64,000 nt of DNA from Irpex lacteus (GCA_001986395.2 MQVO02000021.1:124001-188000), one strand, 5' to 3'. Numbered from the stretch's first letter, positions 12,219 to 23,884 are shown. Notes: generated from the sequence alone by a model not told the origin. Translations and numbers: made by a program.

Positions 12219-14839
12219 ATGGAATCCTCTTCAGCCCCTGGGACCTATGGCAGTAGTCCTTTCAATACTATTGGGACGGGAACAGGCTGGTCGGCAATGG
12301 CAAATCTTGTTCGCGAACTTGACGAACAGAAAATCCAGAGTTATAAGGATGATATCGACACCATCCTCGTTTTCGTACGTCTCTCGGTACTAATTAGGAC
12401 GCTCCTACTGATATACATGTAACAATGTAGGCCGGTCTTTTCTCCGCAGTGATGACTGCGTTTCTTGTCGAGTCTTACCATAACCTCAGTCAGGATCCAA
12501 CACAAGTCATGATCTTCCTCATGCAGCAGCTCGCGATGCAAACCCATTCTTACACCATCAACAGTGGCTTCTTAAACTCCACTGCCCCTCCCTTGCCGAC
12601 CCTCCCAGAATTCACGCCCACGGTCAACGCCGTTCGAGTAAATGTACTCTGGTTCGCGAGCTTAACTTTGAGTCTCGTGAGTGCGTCATTTTCGATATTG
12701 GTCAAACAATGGCTCCAGGAATATCTCGCCGGAGAATACACTTCTCCTCAGGCCCGCGTTCGCATTCGCCACTTCCGTTATCCTGGCTTGGACGACTGGA
12801 AGGTCTTCGAGATTGCTGCCGCCCTGCCCCTGGTCCTGCAGCTCTCTCTCGCGTTGTTCTTCGTAGGCTTGTGCTTCTTCACAGCCGACGTGCACAGCAG
12901 CGTAGGCTATACTACTCTCCCTCTTGTCGCTGCGTGGGGATTCTTCTTCGTCGCAGTCTCCCTGGCTCCCGCTTTGTCACCCCGATGCCCCTATAAAACC
13001 AGGCTCCTCATGACTACGATGAGAACATTGAGGCTGTGGATTCTAGAGGCCATACTATGGGTCAAAGATGGATCGTTGGATAGGGTGAAATTATTCGCAG
13101 AACTTCCCGGCGAGTGGTCCTACAAACTCCTGGCTTACAGCGAAGAAGAAGCTGCAAGATCAGAGACAAACGACATCGACATCTTTATCGCAGTCGATTC
13201 GATTCAGGCGGACGAGCAACTACTCAAGGCCATGTGGGATGCGCTACAACAGACACAGCCAGAGATATCCGAGACTTGCGCCTTTATCACCAAGATTATT
13301 GACCACCGTTTACCAAGTGATCGCGTTAGCGTGCCGTATATATCTAGGATGCTCGACTTGAAGCGTCTTCCGAGGCGGACGGTGGCAACTGTCACTGGCA
13401 TGGCTGTCGAGAGTCTCAGGAAAGAGATCGATCGTCAATTATTTGTCGATACTACGGCATCCATCGAATGGTCCCCGGCAATGAAGGGTTGCCTCTGCAT
13501 ACTACTGTCTGAGATGGATGGTCCAGTCCCCGATCCTGTCAAGCAGCTTTTCTCGCTACTGCTCAGCGACCGACTGCGCTATCAGGCGTTATTCCAGGCT
13601 ATCAACTCGCATACTCCGAATGCTGACTCCTTCTCGCACGTCCTTGCCTGGATAACGCCAGCAATCGCACTCGCCAATGGAGAAAACCTGCTCGATATTT
13701 TGTCGTCCCTCATGAAGGCTCATTTTTGCGCAGAGGCCGAGCACAACCATAAGGCACTCATCGACATCATCACCGACCACCCGGAAATTCCATCCCAGCA
13801 CGTCGGTGGCATCGTCTCACTAGTAATTTCGATAGTCAAAAAAGACATAACAGCCCCGAACAGCTCGTTTGCAAGTTGGACTATCACTTGCCGACTATTC
13901 ATCCTTCAACTTTACCATCTTCTTGCCCCTGCCGACTTGGCCCGTGCTGAAATTGTCGAATTCTTTCGACTCGTCGTCACTACATGGAGACACAGCAGCT
14001 TCCTATTTACTCCTATCATGGCAATGTACCCCGGAAGATCCTGGACGATGGAAGAGTGTTTGAGGGCACGTGAGGTATGCATCGAAGTCGCTGCGACGTC
14101 AAACCCTGATGGTAAGCACCAACATAAAGTTTTTCTTCATGGAACTGTGTATACTTACTCCCATATATCAGATCTTCGCGAAATCATGGACAACTTCAGG
14201 GCGCAAGCACGTATATACGGCAAAAGCAGCGTCTTCGGTGCGGATGAACACGAGAGCACCAATGGCCATTGGGACCGTACAGATCCTCTCCATGCATGTC
14301 TCGTGTTTCTGCGTCTTATACAGGCCGTCCGAGCAAAGGGAACTCCTCTCGCGGAATACATATCCCCCATTCACAAATTCTGGGAAGCGATAGACGAAGG
14401 GTTGCAAACCGTGGCCGGAATGCCCGAGGTATGGAAGGACGATTACTACACGTCGGCCATCGACTGTCTTGAGCTAGTCAACGAGATGGATTTCTCAACG
14501 CCAGTCGACGAGGATCACGAAACGTTTTCCAAGTGGGCAACAAGCTTCCCTGCAGGCGATAGCCTGTTTCCCGATAGCTTCATTGCGAATATTGCCAAGT
14601 ACCTACCGGAAGAAGCAGCTTCAGTCAGCTATCGCATCCGTCGTATCCAACTCCTGCATGATGATGCAAAGTCCGTGGAGGACGAAGAGGATGAAGCAGA
14701 GGAGGAAGAGGAAGAGGCCGATGACGCACACACCGAGGATAGAAATGACGAATTAGAACGCAATCATCCGCTCCCCGATGAAGCTCCTACCATTCGGAAT
14801 GATCGTTACCGTTCGTCCCACTATCCACTCTTCTCATAG
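12219..14839 (+). CDS. DUF6535 multi-pass membrane protein
   Basis: This belongs to the DUF6535 family, abundant and mostly uncharacterised in mushroom-forming fungi. Exon 1 (12219-12374) gives a short N-terminus ending DDIDTILVF. The intron 12375-12430 is followed by four predicted membrane segments: AGLFSAVMTAFLVES, VLWFASLTLSLVSASFSILV, AAALPLVLQLSLALFFVGLCF and LPLVAAWGFFFVAVSLA. Between them is the family hallmark KQWLQEYL...RHFRYPGLDDW. A soluble helical region of about 550 residues follows, ending in an acidic run (DEEDEAEEEEEEADD). A 60-base GT-AG intron at 14112-14171 is a multiple of three and has no stop, so it can be retained without breaking the frame. Function is unknown. The DUF assignment is from the recognised motif order. 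Confidence 0.88.
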
Positions 14840-15437
14840 AACAAGATTATGAACTACTGATCCAGAACCGCGGGACTTTACACTGCCCCCAATCAGTAGC
14901 GTGGCATTTAGCCCCGCTCATACAGTGCTTTATGCGGAACCAGAAAGCCAGGAATCAACGGAGGATGTTTCTCCTCGCGAAGGGATAGCTAGCCTGGATA
15001 CCAATCACCCCACGGAACACAATACATCGAAGGTGAACAAGACAGATAAACCTCCCGACTCGGACAAGGGGACGCGCACAGCTACATACGACGATAGCAC
15101 ACCACTGAACGTAGATGCAGATAACCCGGTCGGCTAGCAGTAGTATCTGCGATGCAAATAATGGATTGCAAGACTATACGCCTCAGAGAATGTGACGAGA
15201 TTTCATGAATTCATCAACGATATAACTGGTACAGTACGTGTATACTAGTGACGTGAATAATGTACATAGATGGTCTACGAAAGGGGTCCGAGTCGAGTGT
15301 TGCTAAAACTACAATTTGAATGCTTGGATGCGTAACAGGGAGCTTCAAAGACGGAGTAGAGAGTCTAAAAACGAAACCGGCAGCAGGTGTGCAGACCGAA
15401 CATGTCCAAACGGACGGAAGGGGCCTACGAAGGCTCC
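14840..15437. other. Intergenic; possible extra exon
   Basis: An open frame at 14901-15137 is Glu/Ser/Thr/Asp-rich and resembles the acidic tail of the preceding DUF6535 gene. It could be joined by an intron spanning the stop at 14837-14839, but the donor would be weak (GTTCGT), so I leave it out of the gene. The rest is the shared 3' region of two convergent genes. Confidence 0.35.
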
Positions 15438-18400
15438 TCACGCCTCCGACTCAACCTGTCCCCGATCCTTCTCCCCATTCCCCATAATCTTCGCCTTTAC
15501 ACTTCCCATGCGCTTCTTCAGCCCTTCCTTCGTCCACTTGCCCGTCCTGGCCGGCTGGTACTGCATGACACCGCGATGGCGCATGGCAAGCTGGTGCTGC
15601 TTCTCCGCGTCGATCTCCTTGCGCTCCTTCCGTGTTAGATCGTCTTTGTTGGAGAGCTCGGCGGTGCGCTCGGCGATGGCGGCTTGGCCTTCGACTCGGT
15701 CGTACGCTTCGTAGCGACTGGAGAAAAGTTAGTAACCTATGTATGGGGAAGGAGATTACTCGTGTGTACTCACTGTTTCTCGTCCCGGGTCTTTTGACTG
15801 AAAACGAACGGGCTCGTTAGCACCCATAAAATAATCTCAACGGGCAACAACACTCACTAATCTTCGTGATCAGGATCCAATCCCGAATCAAGTACGAGCG
15901 TGGCAGTCAAGTACCCAACGACCTCATACTTGTGCGTCTGCGCCGTCTGGTCATTGACTACAAAATCCAAATCAGCGTCCCTCCTCTCCCAGATCCAACC
16001 AAAAGCACTCACTATAATTCTGCCTCAACTGCTTCTGATTCCCGCTCTTCAGCACCGGGATCCTCACAGTGGTCTCCTCATCGTCCGGGAGGTCCTTGAA
16101 CCACCACACCGCGAAAAAGTCCGCGTCCTGGCCGATCGGCCCAATCCCGCCGCTCCCAATCTGGAACTGCACCGCCGACGAATACCTATTGTACACCGGG
16201 AGCCTAATCTTGCCTTGACTAGCAGTACCGTCGCTGTTGCTGCTACTATTGTCGTTGTCAATGTCACCGATTTGCCAGGTGACGCTGCCGTCATCGGACA
16301 CCTGTGCGGAAGACCCGGAGAGTTTGTCTGATTCGTCTGTCGTGCGGATCTCCAGTTTCTTGGTCTTGAACCCGCCGTGGGCTTCTTTGTACTCTGGCGT
16401 GGGTTCGAGATGGATAGGGCCCACGACCTCGAGGGTGCCCGTCTCCCAACCTAACATCTCCCGCGGGAGCTCGGTCTTCACCTGACGGAACATGAACGAG
16501 ATATTCGCGCGGCCATATCCTATAATGCGCAAATATTTAGCCACTGAACACCGACACCGAAACCGCACGTTGTAAGAACTCACCGATACCCTCCTGCAAC
16601 GAGAACAACCTCGTCACCTCCGAGCTATTCTTAAACAGCTCTCCAAGCTTAACAGTCACAACCCCAAGCACCGGATCCTTCTCCCTGACCCTGGCGTCCC
16701 TCACTTGCACCCTCACCACCGTCTCCCTCCAGTCCCTCACGAATCGCTCCGTGCCAGCCTCAAAGTACGGCATGGACGAGTACTGCTTGACGCGCGTCTT
16801 GTAGATCATGTCGTCGTTCACGATGATCTCGCAGTATGAGTTCGGCAGGTGGGAGCCTTCTTGGGCGGGCTCGGAGGTGTCTTGGCCGCCTTGGCCTTCA
16901 CGTGCGCCGGTGTTGCCTTTGATGTCTTGACGTTCGACTGAGGGATAAGGAGATGATTAGTATGAGGAACTGCAAGGAAGGTGTGGAGTACAAGTACGTA
17001 CGGTTGTTGATTTGGTGGATGATGATACTCAGGATACCAGTCGGGATAGCCGGGTCGGGAGGGATCCTGAGTGCGTCCGCTTCCGCTTGAGTATCGGCGA
17101 CCGAAGGCTTATCCTGCAACTCCTTCTTATCCTTCAATCCCTCCGGCACGTTCGCGTTCGCGTCCTTCTTCAAGTCCTGGTTCAACGGGACCTTCTCACT
17201 ACACCCCACAGTCAATGTTCCATCCTCCTTAGCATAAGGAGAAGAAAATCAACTCACTAATACCCAACCTCCCAGAACAACGTCCCAGGCATATCGTTCG
17301 CATCCTCAAATCCCCTCAGCTTATCCTCCCTCTTATGCATCTTCCCCCATCCTTCATAAGCTCCACAACAGGCACAGTAACCCTCCCCACCAAATCGTCC
17401 GCGCTCCTCTTATCACTATCCCAAAGCATAACACCCAAATCCTCGTCTCCCTTTACCTCGTCCTCAGTAACAAGCAACACAGCAGTCTCCTCCCACACAG
17501 GGTTCAAATCCCCCTCCACAATCCTAGTAGTGTAAAGCGGCTTCCCAAACTTGGCGTACGCGAGCACGATATATGGGTCCGCGCTGCGCACGTTCTCGCG
17601 TTTGGACGAGCTCGTGAGGGCGAGCGGGTTGTAGTTGCGGTCTTGCGGCGCGAGGCCGACGGCGTGGTGGATGGTGATGACGAGGACGCCGATGGCTTTG
17701 GTGTCCTTGGGTGCGTTTGCGCCGGCGAGGAGTTGGGCGAGGTTGAGTGTGAGGGATTTGGGGGCGATGAATTGGGCGAGAGCGGCTGCGATGCCCATCT
17801 CGACGAATTTTTGGATCATGGGTAGGTCGAGGACGTTGGGGAGTTTCTTCGTGAAGGGCTCGACAGAGACTTCGACCTATGAAACATTCGTATCAGTATT
17901 CAATCGTTCTCATCTCTGCCGAATGTATCGTTCGTACCTTGGGAACACCCATAAGTGTCACTGTCAAGTTCCTCACGAAGGGCGGCTGTTGCACAAATTG
18001 TATCCTCATCCTCGCAGTGGCCACAAAGCCCTCGACGACAGCATAGATAGGGATAGGAATCTTGAACCAGTCGAATGCGCCTACAAAGAACTCGAGCATC
18101 AAATGAATGTTGTGGAATCGGAGCTTCTTTTGCTGTCCAGGGAGGGCTTGGTACGACAAGGAGATTTCATAGTTCTACGGAGCGCGATACACGATTTAGT
18201 GTGAGAATGGAGGTGAAAAAGAGACAACGAGCTTACCAGATAGTCACCAGTCTGGTCTGTGTCTTCGCCCTCACCGCCCTCACCACCTGCGCCGCCCTCG
18301 TTCGCCTGCATCTGTTGATCCTTGCTTTCCTTGTCCTTGTCTAATCCGACCCACTCCTCACGAGGGTAGTCAGGATGGCCAGGCTGGTCGGGCAACGCAC

Positions 18401-19488
18401 GCATAGAGACAATTCGAAGTGGGTTAGTGCCCTGACCGATGTCAGCGATGCGAACAGCATCGACGAATCCGGGGAGCGAAGCCTGCAGAATATCTTCCAC
18501 CATCTGTAGACTTCTGTTAGTTTACTGCCTGCCCTCTGAGAGTTTAGGAACTTACGTCTACGATGGGCACAAACATATCCGGGTTGATAAGCCCCCACAC
18601 CAACTTCAGCAACGCATTCAACCACTCCACACTCTCAGGCGTCGGCGGACTAAACTCGTCTGCCCTCCTCCTTTCCGTGTCCCACCGCACCCTCTCAACC
18701 TCCTTCTCAATCTTCCTCCCCGCATTCTCAGCAGCGATCCACGTCACCACCGCGATGCTCGCCAACAAACTGCTCCTTACGAACCACGCGAGCCAGCCGA
18801 TGTGCTTGCCACACGCGGTGAATATCCAGGCGACGAAGCACAGGGCGGAGGTTGCGGAGGCTCCGGTGCGCAGGATGTTCTTGGCGTGTTCGACTTCGAC
18901 GGGGGCGACGGGAGGAGGGAAGGGGTGTAGGGCTATGTTGCCCACTTGGGCTACGACGGGTGCGGGGTAGCGCGGGTCTTGGTGTTCTGCGTCTGCAGCG
19001 GGGGGTTTGCGCAGGGATGTACCTGCTTTGGAGTGGTCGGAGGAGTCGAGGGCGGCGTTGTCTAGGCCTTGTTGGCGATATTCTAAGTAACGATCAGTGT
19101 ACTATTCGTTGATGTTCGCGTAACGTGAAGGCGTACCTTCGAGCTTTGGGTCTCTAATGAGAACGTCCCCGCCTGTGACGGGGTCCTTTGCCCACCTGTC
19201 CCCCTTCTGCTCAGCCTGGTCGGTCGGCTTCTTGTCCTTTACAGGCTGGAACCTCTCCATGAGAGCTTTCTTCTCGTCCTGCCCAGACTTGTGCTTGTCC
19301 GCCTTCGTTGGCTTGGGAGGCGAATCAGCGACGCCATTGCTATCCGTATGGTCATTGGCGTTGCCATTCACTGCGGCCTTGCCAGTGGATGGTGCTGCTG
19401 CCGCAGGAGCTACAGCGGGGGTCGGGGGAAGCGACTTGTCGATGACGGGGTTCGTCTCTGTGGGGATGAGTCTGTCGCCTGCGCTCAT
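15438..19488 (-). CDS. SMP/C2-domain membrane-contact protein, Mug190-like
   Basis: This is a tricalbin-like lipid-transfer and tethering protein of ER contact sites, about 1,150 residues. Order: a disordered Pro/Ala/Lys-rich N-terminus starting MSAGDRLIPTETN; a hydrophobic hairpin (TSALCFVAWIFTACG...LLASIAVVTWIAAENAG); an SMP-type lipid-binding module (ESVEWLNALLKLVWGLINPD through VRNLTVTLMGVPK); a first C2 domain (GVLVITIHHAVGL...SADPYIVLAY); a second C2-like domain (GILSIIIHQINN...NSYCEIIVNDD); a third C2-like segment; and a basic C-terminus. S. pombe Mug190 has this arrangement. About ten short introns are present. In the first C2 domain a run of five C (17344-17348, plus strand) breaks the frame. 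One added base restores a conserved continuation (KMHKREDKLRGFED). That break is either an assembly error or a real lesion. Confidence 0.85.
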
Positions 19489-20168
19489 CGTGCGAGGCTA
19501 TGTCGTCGTCGTCGTCGTGAATGTCGAGGGGGGTGGGGAAGTGTGAGGGGGTGTTGGAGGGGGATGCAGATATATGTCTATTAATTTTGTTTTATGATAT
19601 CACCTGTGTGGATTCGCCCAGGCACACCGCGCAGCCAAGTGGTCATCTCCTCCCCTCGTCCCCTCTGTTTGACACTCGTCATGCTCATCCGCCAACCTAT
19701 GATGTCACCCCGACGCAAGGGCGGTCACTTAACCTTTCAGACGCTCAGACATGGGCGGCACCGCATCAGGCAACTCTCGTCGTTGAACAGCATCCTCTCG
19801 ACTCTACGGGCGGCGGCGGGGGTGATGGATTGCAGTGTATGCCTAATGCAAACGCTACTTATGCGAGTCTTTGTTTTCATTTCCATCAATTCGCCAGGCT
19901 GCCGTTTTGTAGCAATGGAAGACCGTAACATTCACATGGAGCCCTCTGAGGAGACTTTTGTGATGCGAAGCCTGAAGAACAGTACAAAGGCAATGCGAGC
20001 ATGGAAATGAGTGACATCCGGTGGATAGACAAATCAACGAGTACACACCAAAGCACGCTCATACCAGTATCGCCCCCTTATCCATCGACCATATAAAATT
20101 CAGTCATAGTGAGACCATGTCCGTTCCTTCTCAAGCAGTCATCGAACGGCGAAGCTAATCGCAATCAA
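19489..20168. other. Upstream region of Mug190-like gene
   Basis: It holds a CGT microsatellite (19501-19516) and about 150 bases that resemble the region just upstream of the duplicate gene at 21391-21540, including the shared motif TTTTATGATA. No other gene is supported here. Confidence 0.5.
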
Positions 20169-21390
20169 CTAATCCTCTTCGCTCACACACCCCGCCTCAA
20201 TCTCTGTCTTCCCAACTCGTCCGCCCTCCTCTCCGCCCTCCTCTCTCCCCTCCTCTCTCCCCTCCTCTCTCCCCTCCTCTCTCTTCCTCTTCCTCTCAGA
20301 CCTCTCAGCAGCAATCCAACACCCCACAGAATTAACCGCCACCACACTGCTCATCCCCGGCAACCAGCCAGTTTCCACCCCATACGCGGTGGCTATCCAC
20401 GCGCCGATGCAGAGTGCAGACATGAAGAAAGCGCCGAGGCGAAGCATGATCATGGCGGTCTCTGCTGGTGAGGCGGGTGTGATGAGGTACGTAATGACTT
20501 CAGAGTAATAAGAGGAGTTATCGGGAGCGGCGTTGTCCGGGTCTTGTTGAGGGCACTCTGTTACATACGGTCAATAGATGATTATTGAGGTTCGTGCAAT
20601 GTGAAGACATGCCTTCAAGCTTTAGGTCTGCGATGACGGAGTCCATCCCTTCTTCTCTCTTCCTCTTCCTCTCAGACCTCTCAGCAGCGATCCAACACCC
20701 CACAGAATTGACCGCCACCACGCTGCTCATCCCGGGCAGCCAGCCAGTCTCCACCCCATACGCGGTGGCGATCCACGACCCGAGGCACAAGGCGGACATA
20801 AAGAAAGCGCCGAGGCGGAGCATGATCATGGCGGTCTCTGCTGGTGAGACGGGTGTGATGAGGTATGTGATGACTTTAGAGTAATGAGAGGAGTTATCGA
20901 GAGCGGCGTTGTCCAGGTCTTCTGTTGGGTATGGTCAATGGATGACTATTGGGGTTCGTGCGATATGAAGACATGCCTTCGAGCTTTAAGTCTGCGATGA
21001 CGGAGTTCATCCCGTCCTCTCTCTTCTTCTTCCTCTCAGATCTCTCGGCAGCGACCCAAATCCCCACATAAACAACCGCCACAACACTGCTCACCCACGG
21101 CAAAGCGTCGGTCTGCACCCCACACGCGGTGGCTATCCACGACCCAAGGCAGAGTGCGGACATGGTGAGAGTTCCGAGGCGTATCACGATTATGCGGTGC
21201 TGTGCTGAGGAAGAGGGGAGTGTGCGGGATTTAGCGTTGTCTAGGCTTTGTTGGTGGTACTCTGTTGGGTATGGTCAGTAGATGGTTGATGGTTATTGAG
21301 GTTATTGGGATATGAATACTTGCCTGAGAGGTTTAGGTCTGCGATGACGGAGCTCGTCTCCGTTGGGATGGGTTTGTACCCTGCGCTCAT
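20169..21390 (-). CDS. Triplicated membrane-hairpin protein, partial copy of Mug190-like gene
   Basis: Four exons join exactly: 21390-21324, 21261-20977, 20921-20613 and 20557-20169, giving 349 residues. Exon 1 (MSAGYKPIPTETSSVIADL) matches the start of the neighbouring SMP/C2 gene. Exons 2-4 each repeat one module: a linker (LDNAALDNSS-like), a pair of membrane helices (MSALCLGSWIATAYGVETGW and SSVVAVNSVGCWIAAERSE), then a basic tail. The same hairpin occurs once in the neighbour, so six membrane spans are predicted here, with no SMP or C2 domain. All three introns begin with GC, not GT, and are phase 1 like the parental intron. The C-terminus ends in acidic/basic REEG repeats. Intact frame across all exons argues for a functional gene. 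Its role is unknown; contact-site or ER-shaping activity is only a guess. Confidence 0.72.
20221..20290. repeat. 12-base pyrimidine tandem repeat
   Basis: Imperfect repeats of a CTCCTCTCTCCC unit lie inside the last exon of the duplicated-hairpin gene and encode its REEG repeats on the minus strand. Strand asymmetry is complete (all C/T on plus), so slippage and length variation between strains are likely. Confidence 0.8.
20290..20980. repeat. Two near-identical tandem exon-intron units
   Basis: The segment starting near 20290 and the one starting near 20654 align along an exon plus its intron with only scattered differences. The encoded hairpins differ at about two residues (CIGA versus CLGS). 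A third, older unit lies at 20977-21323. Acceptor-to-acceptor spacing is 340 and 364 bases. Confidence 0.8.
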
Positions 21391-22691
21391 CGTAGTGTGG
21401 TCGTCGATGTCGCGGGGAAAGTGAGTGAAAGGGTGCTGGAGGAGATGGCAGATAAAATACTACAATATACGCTGTTAGTTTTATGATACTATCTGTTGTG
21501 GACTCATCCAGGCACGTACCTGAATTCCCTATGAGATAGACAAATCTCCGACTGCCCACCAAAGGCAAGCGGAGATCGTCTGTGGGACAACGCCACCAAG
21601 AGAAGGGCACATGTGACATTCAGCCATACGGCCAGCTGGCCATGTCCGTGGCCTTCCAAGCAGTCGTTTAATCGCTAGAGACTTGCTGAGGATCATCGGC
21701 GTTGAACGTTGATATTGCGAAGGATTGACGGACGGCCTGGTGGGATGACTGAGGAGATACCAAAATGAGTGGCACAAAGCTAACGTTGGTACACCCATTC
21801 GTTTCTTACGAGATGGGGCGGGCAGTGGTACAGCCTGCAACTGATACGAGAGGTTACTGGGAACCAAGCTTCTGCACCCAGAGCCACTGAACGTTGAACT
21901 GTAATGCTCATATCATGTTGGTGCCAGTGATCTGCTGCATTAGATTGAACTTAAGTATCATCCGAGATGAAAGATGACAGTAGTAGATGGGCGCGAAGTT
22001 ACAATGGCAATAGAGATTGAACCTTGTGTGTACATCTACTGAATCTTCATGCAATTGAGTGAGAGAAAGGATGACCAAGGCTCAGCTGACCCAACTCACA
22101 GTAGTACCTGCTCCGTCCGATCCATTATGTTCAGTGTGTCCACGAAGTCGTCGTCGAAAACAAGCCTTGGTCGGTCGGCCTCAGGATGGTCGTGGCACAG
22201 ACAGAAGCTGAAACGCTGACAACCGACGGCTGTTCGCCGTCCTCCCCTCGGATCTGACAATGCCCTGATCTCCGGTGTGCCTCGATGACCTCTTCAAGTG
22301 TAGCATCGCCATCAGCGCTCGCCGAATATCACGATCAACTTGTTCGTCTGAGCTCTCTCTCTCCTCTCCCTTCCACCACCACCACCTTCTATCTTCCAGG
22401 AACTTAACTCTCTTCTAGCACGAGAACTCGCAGGTCCCGTTTCTCGCTCGCCGTTCATTCAAGTTCACCAGCTTCCAATCCTCGACATCTCGCCGGCAAA
22501 CTCAATTGCAAACTCTATATATATCGAGCGCTGAGCTAGATACATAGCCTATTCAAGTCACCCACCCACACTCGCACCACCGCCCCGCACCTCCCTTTCG
22601 CACACTCCTTTCCTTTCTTCCTGCTCTCGTACACCCTACGAGTTATCAACAAACTCCACGCACAACCCTCTCGAATTTCTCGAACGCAAAA
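21391..22691. other. Divergent intergenic region with CT-rich leader
   Basis: The left 150 bases resemble the 5' flank of the Mug190-like gene. The right part (about 22340-22690) is strongly C/T-rich and is probably the core promoter and leader of the gene starting at 22692, a composition typical of highly expressed fungal genes. No coding sequence is evident between. Confidence 0.45.
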
Positions 22692-23264
22692 ATGGCTACT
22701 TGGTATGTGATGCTCCTAACTTCCAAAACGCTCGAGATCTGACGTTCTCGTGGCGACTGCGCATGATCTACTAAACACAGGGCGGACTACATCTCTCTCA
22801 CTGTTGTACGTCCCGTCTCATCCACACTCTTCATACAAGCTGTCTCACTAATACACTGCGGCCTCGTAGACCCTCTCGATCATTGCCGCCCTCGTCTACG
22901 GCGTCCTCTACATCAACAACTCCTTCCAAAAAGTCGTCGCTTCCACAAAGGAGAACCTCTCCGCCCGCGGGATCGACATCTCGAAGCAGGGCGCGAGCGT
23001 CAAGACGAAGACTAAGCTGAGCAATCGGGAGGAGTATTTTGATGCTACCCAGAGGTACGTACCAGCTCATCCAAATCAATATTCTCTTCCTCCATATATA
23101 CATTATCACTGGTTATTAACGAAGGATTGCGTTACAGGAAAGTGGTACAAGCCCTCTCAGCAGCTAGCGTCGGCCGCGACTCTCTCAACACCAACACACC
23201 CTCTCGCTCGAGACACAACAGTTCCGTCAGCACAAAGAGCTCGCAGTCCTCGAAATCGCGGTGA
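22692..23264 (+). CDS. Small single-pass membrane protein
   Basis: Four short exons encode about 115 residues: MATW|ADYISLTV|TLSIIAALVYGVLYINN...|KVVQALSAASVGRD, with stop TGA at 23262-23264. A single hydrophobic segment spans about residues 8-28. It is followed by a helical region with KxxE-type charge, then a Ser/Arg-rich tail (SRSRHNSSVSTKSSQSSKSR). The second intron splits the membrane helix in frame. There is no signal-peptide cleavage site, so a type III or tail-out anchored topology is likely. The long CT-rich leader suggests strong expression. I do not recognise the family. Confidence 0.65.
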
Positions 23265-23884
23265 TACTCTACACTAGCACTCCCTTTCTCGCCATCGGTG
23301 TCTGTTCGGTGATATAAATCGGTCTGTACGAGCTGTAACAACATAACATCATATGCATAGCGCACGGACGTTAGTACATACATATACGTATACGGCCCAC
23401 GTCGCCGAGTGCATACATTTACATCGGTATTGGTAGACTCACTATATTGTGCTTTCGATCTTTGTATACAGTATTTATTGAATCTCGTTTTTTTCTTTGC
23501 TCACTTCGCATGTATGTTGGCGGTCTGACGGCGTCGTAAAAGAAGAGACTCACGTACCTGCGAGTAATATAGAACTGAGAAAATGTAAATCCAGGACGCG
23601 GCAGTCGGTATGGATGGCTTTCATACGCATGCGAGATGAATTGGTGTTCATGGAGAGCGTGTGGGTGCATACATAGCCATGCAGTGAAAAACTAGGGGAA
23701 AATAACACATAGCAACCTCCACGTCGCCATTTTGACAGCGCCACCACTACCACATAGAGGGAAGAGGGATAAAAAAGTATGTGATTACAATGCAGAATCC
23801 CCTCGCGCGGAACCTCTCCTCTCTGCCCCGCCAAAAAACCGCCGTCACCACCTCCACCTAGCAAAAGAGCCTAAAGGAAGGAGC
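23265..23884. other. Convergent 3' regions
   Basis: It separates two genes that run towards each other. The sequence is AT-richer than the coding regions, with TATA/TACG-rich tracts near 23370-23420. The open frames here look like chance frames. Confidence 0.4.

Noticed and set aside
17490..17520. tRNA-like GGTTCAAATCC box
   Set aside because: It lies inside the C2-domain coding sequence, and no matching A box or cloverleaf arms surround it.
20221..20290. CT-repeat as a CRISPR-like or satellite array
   Set aside because: The unit is 12 bases without spacers and is simply the coding sequence of REEG repeats.
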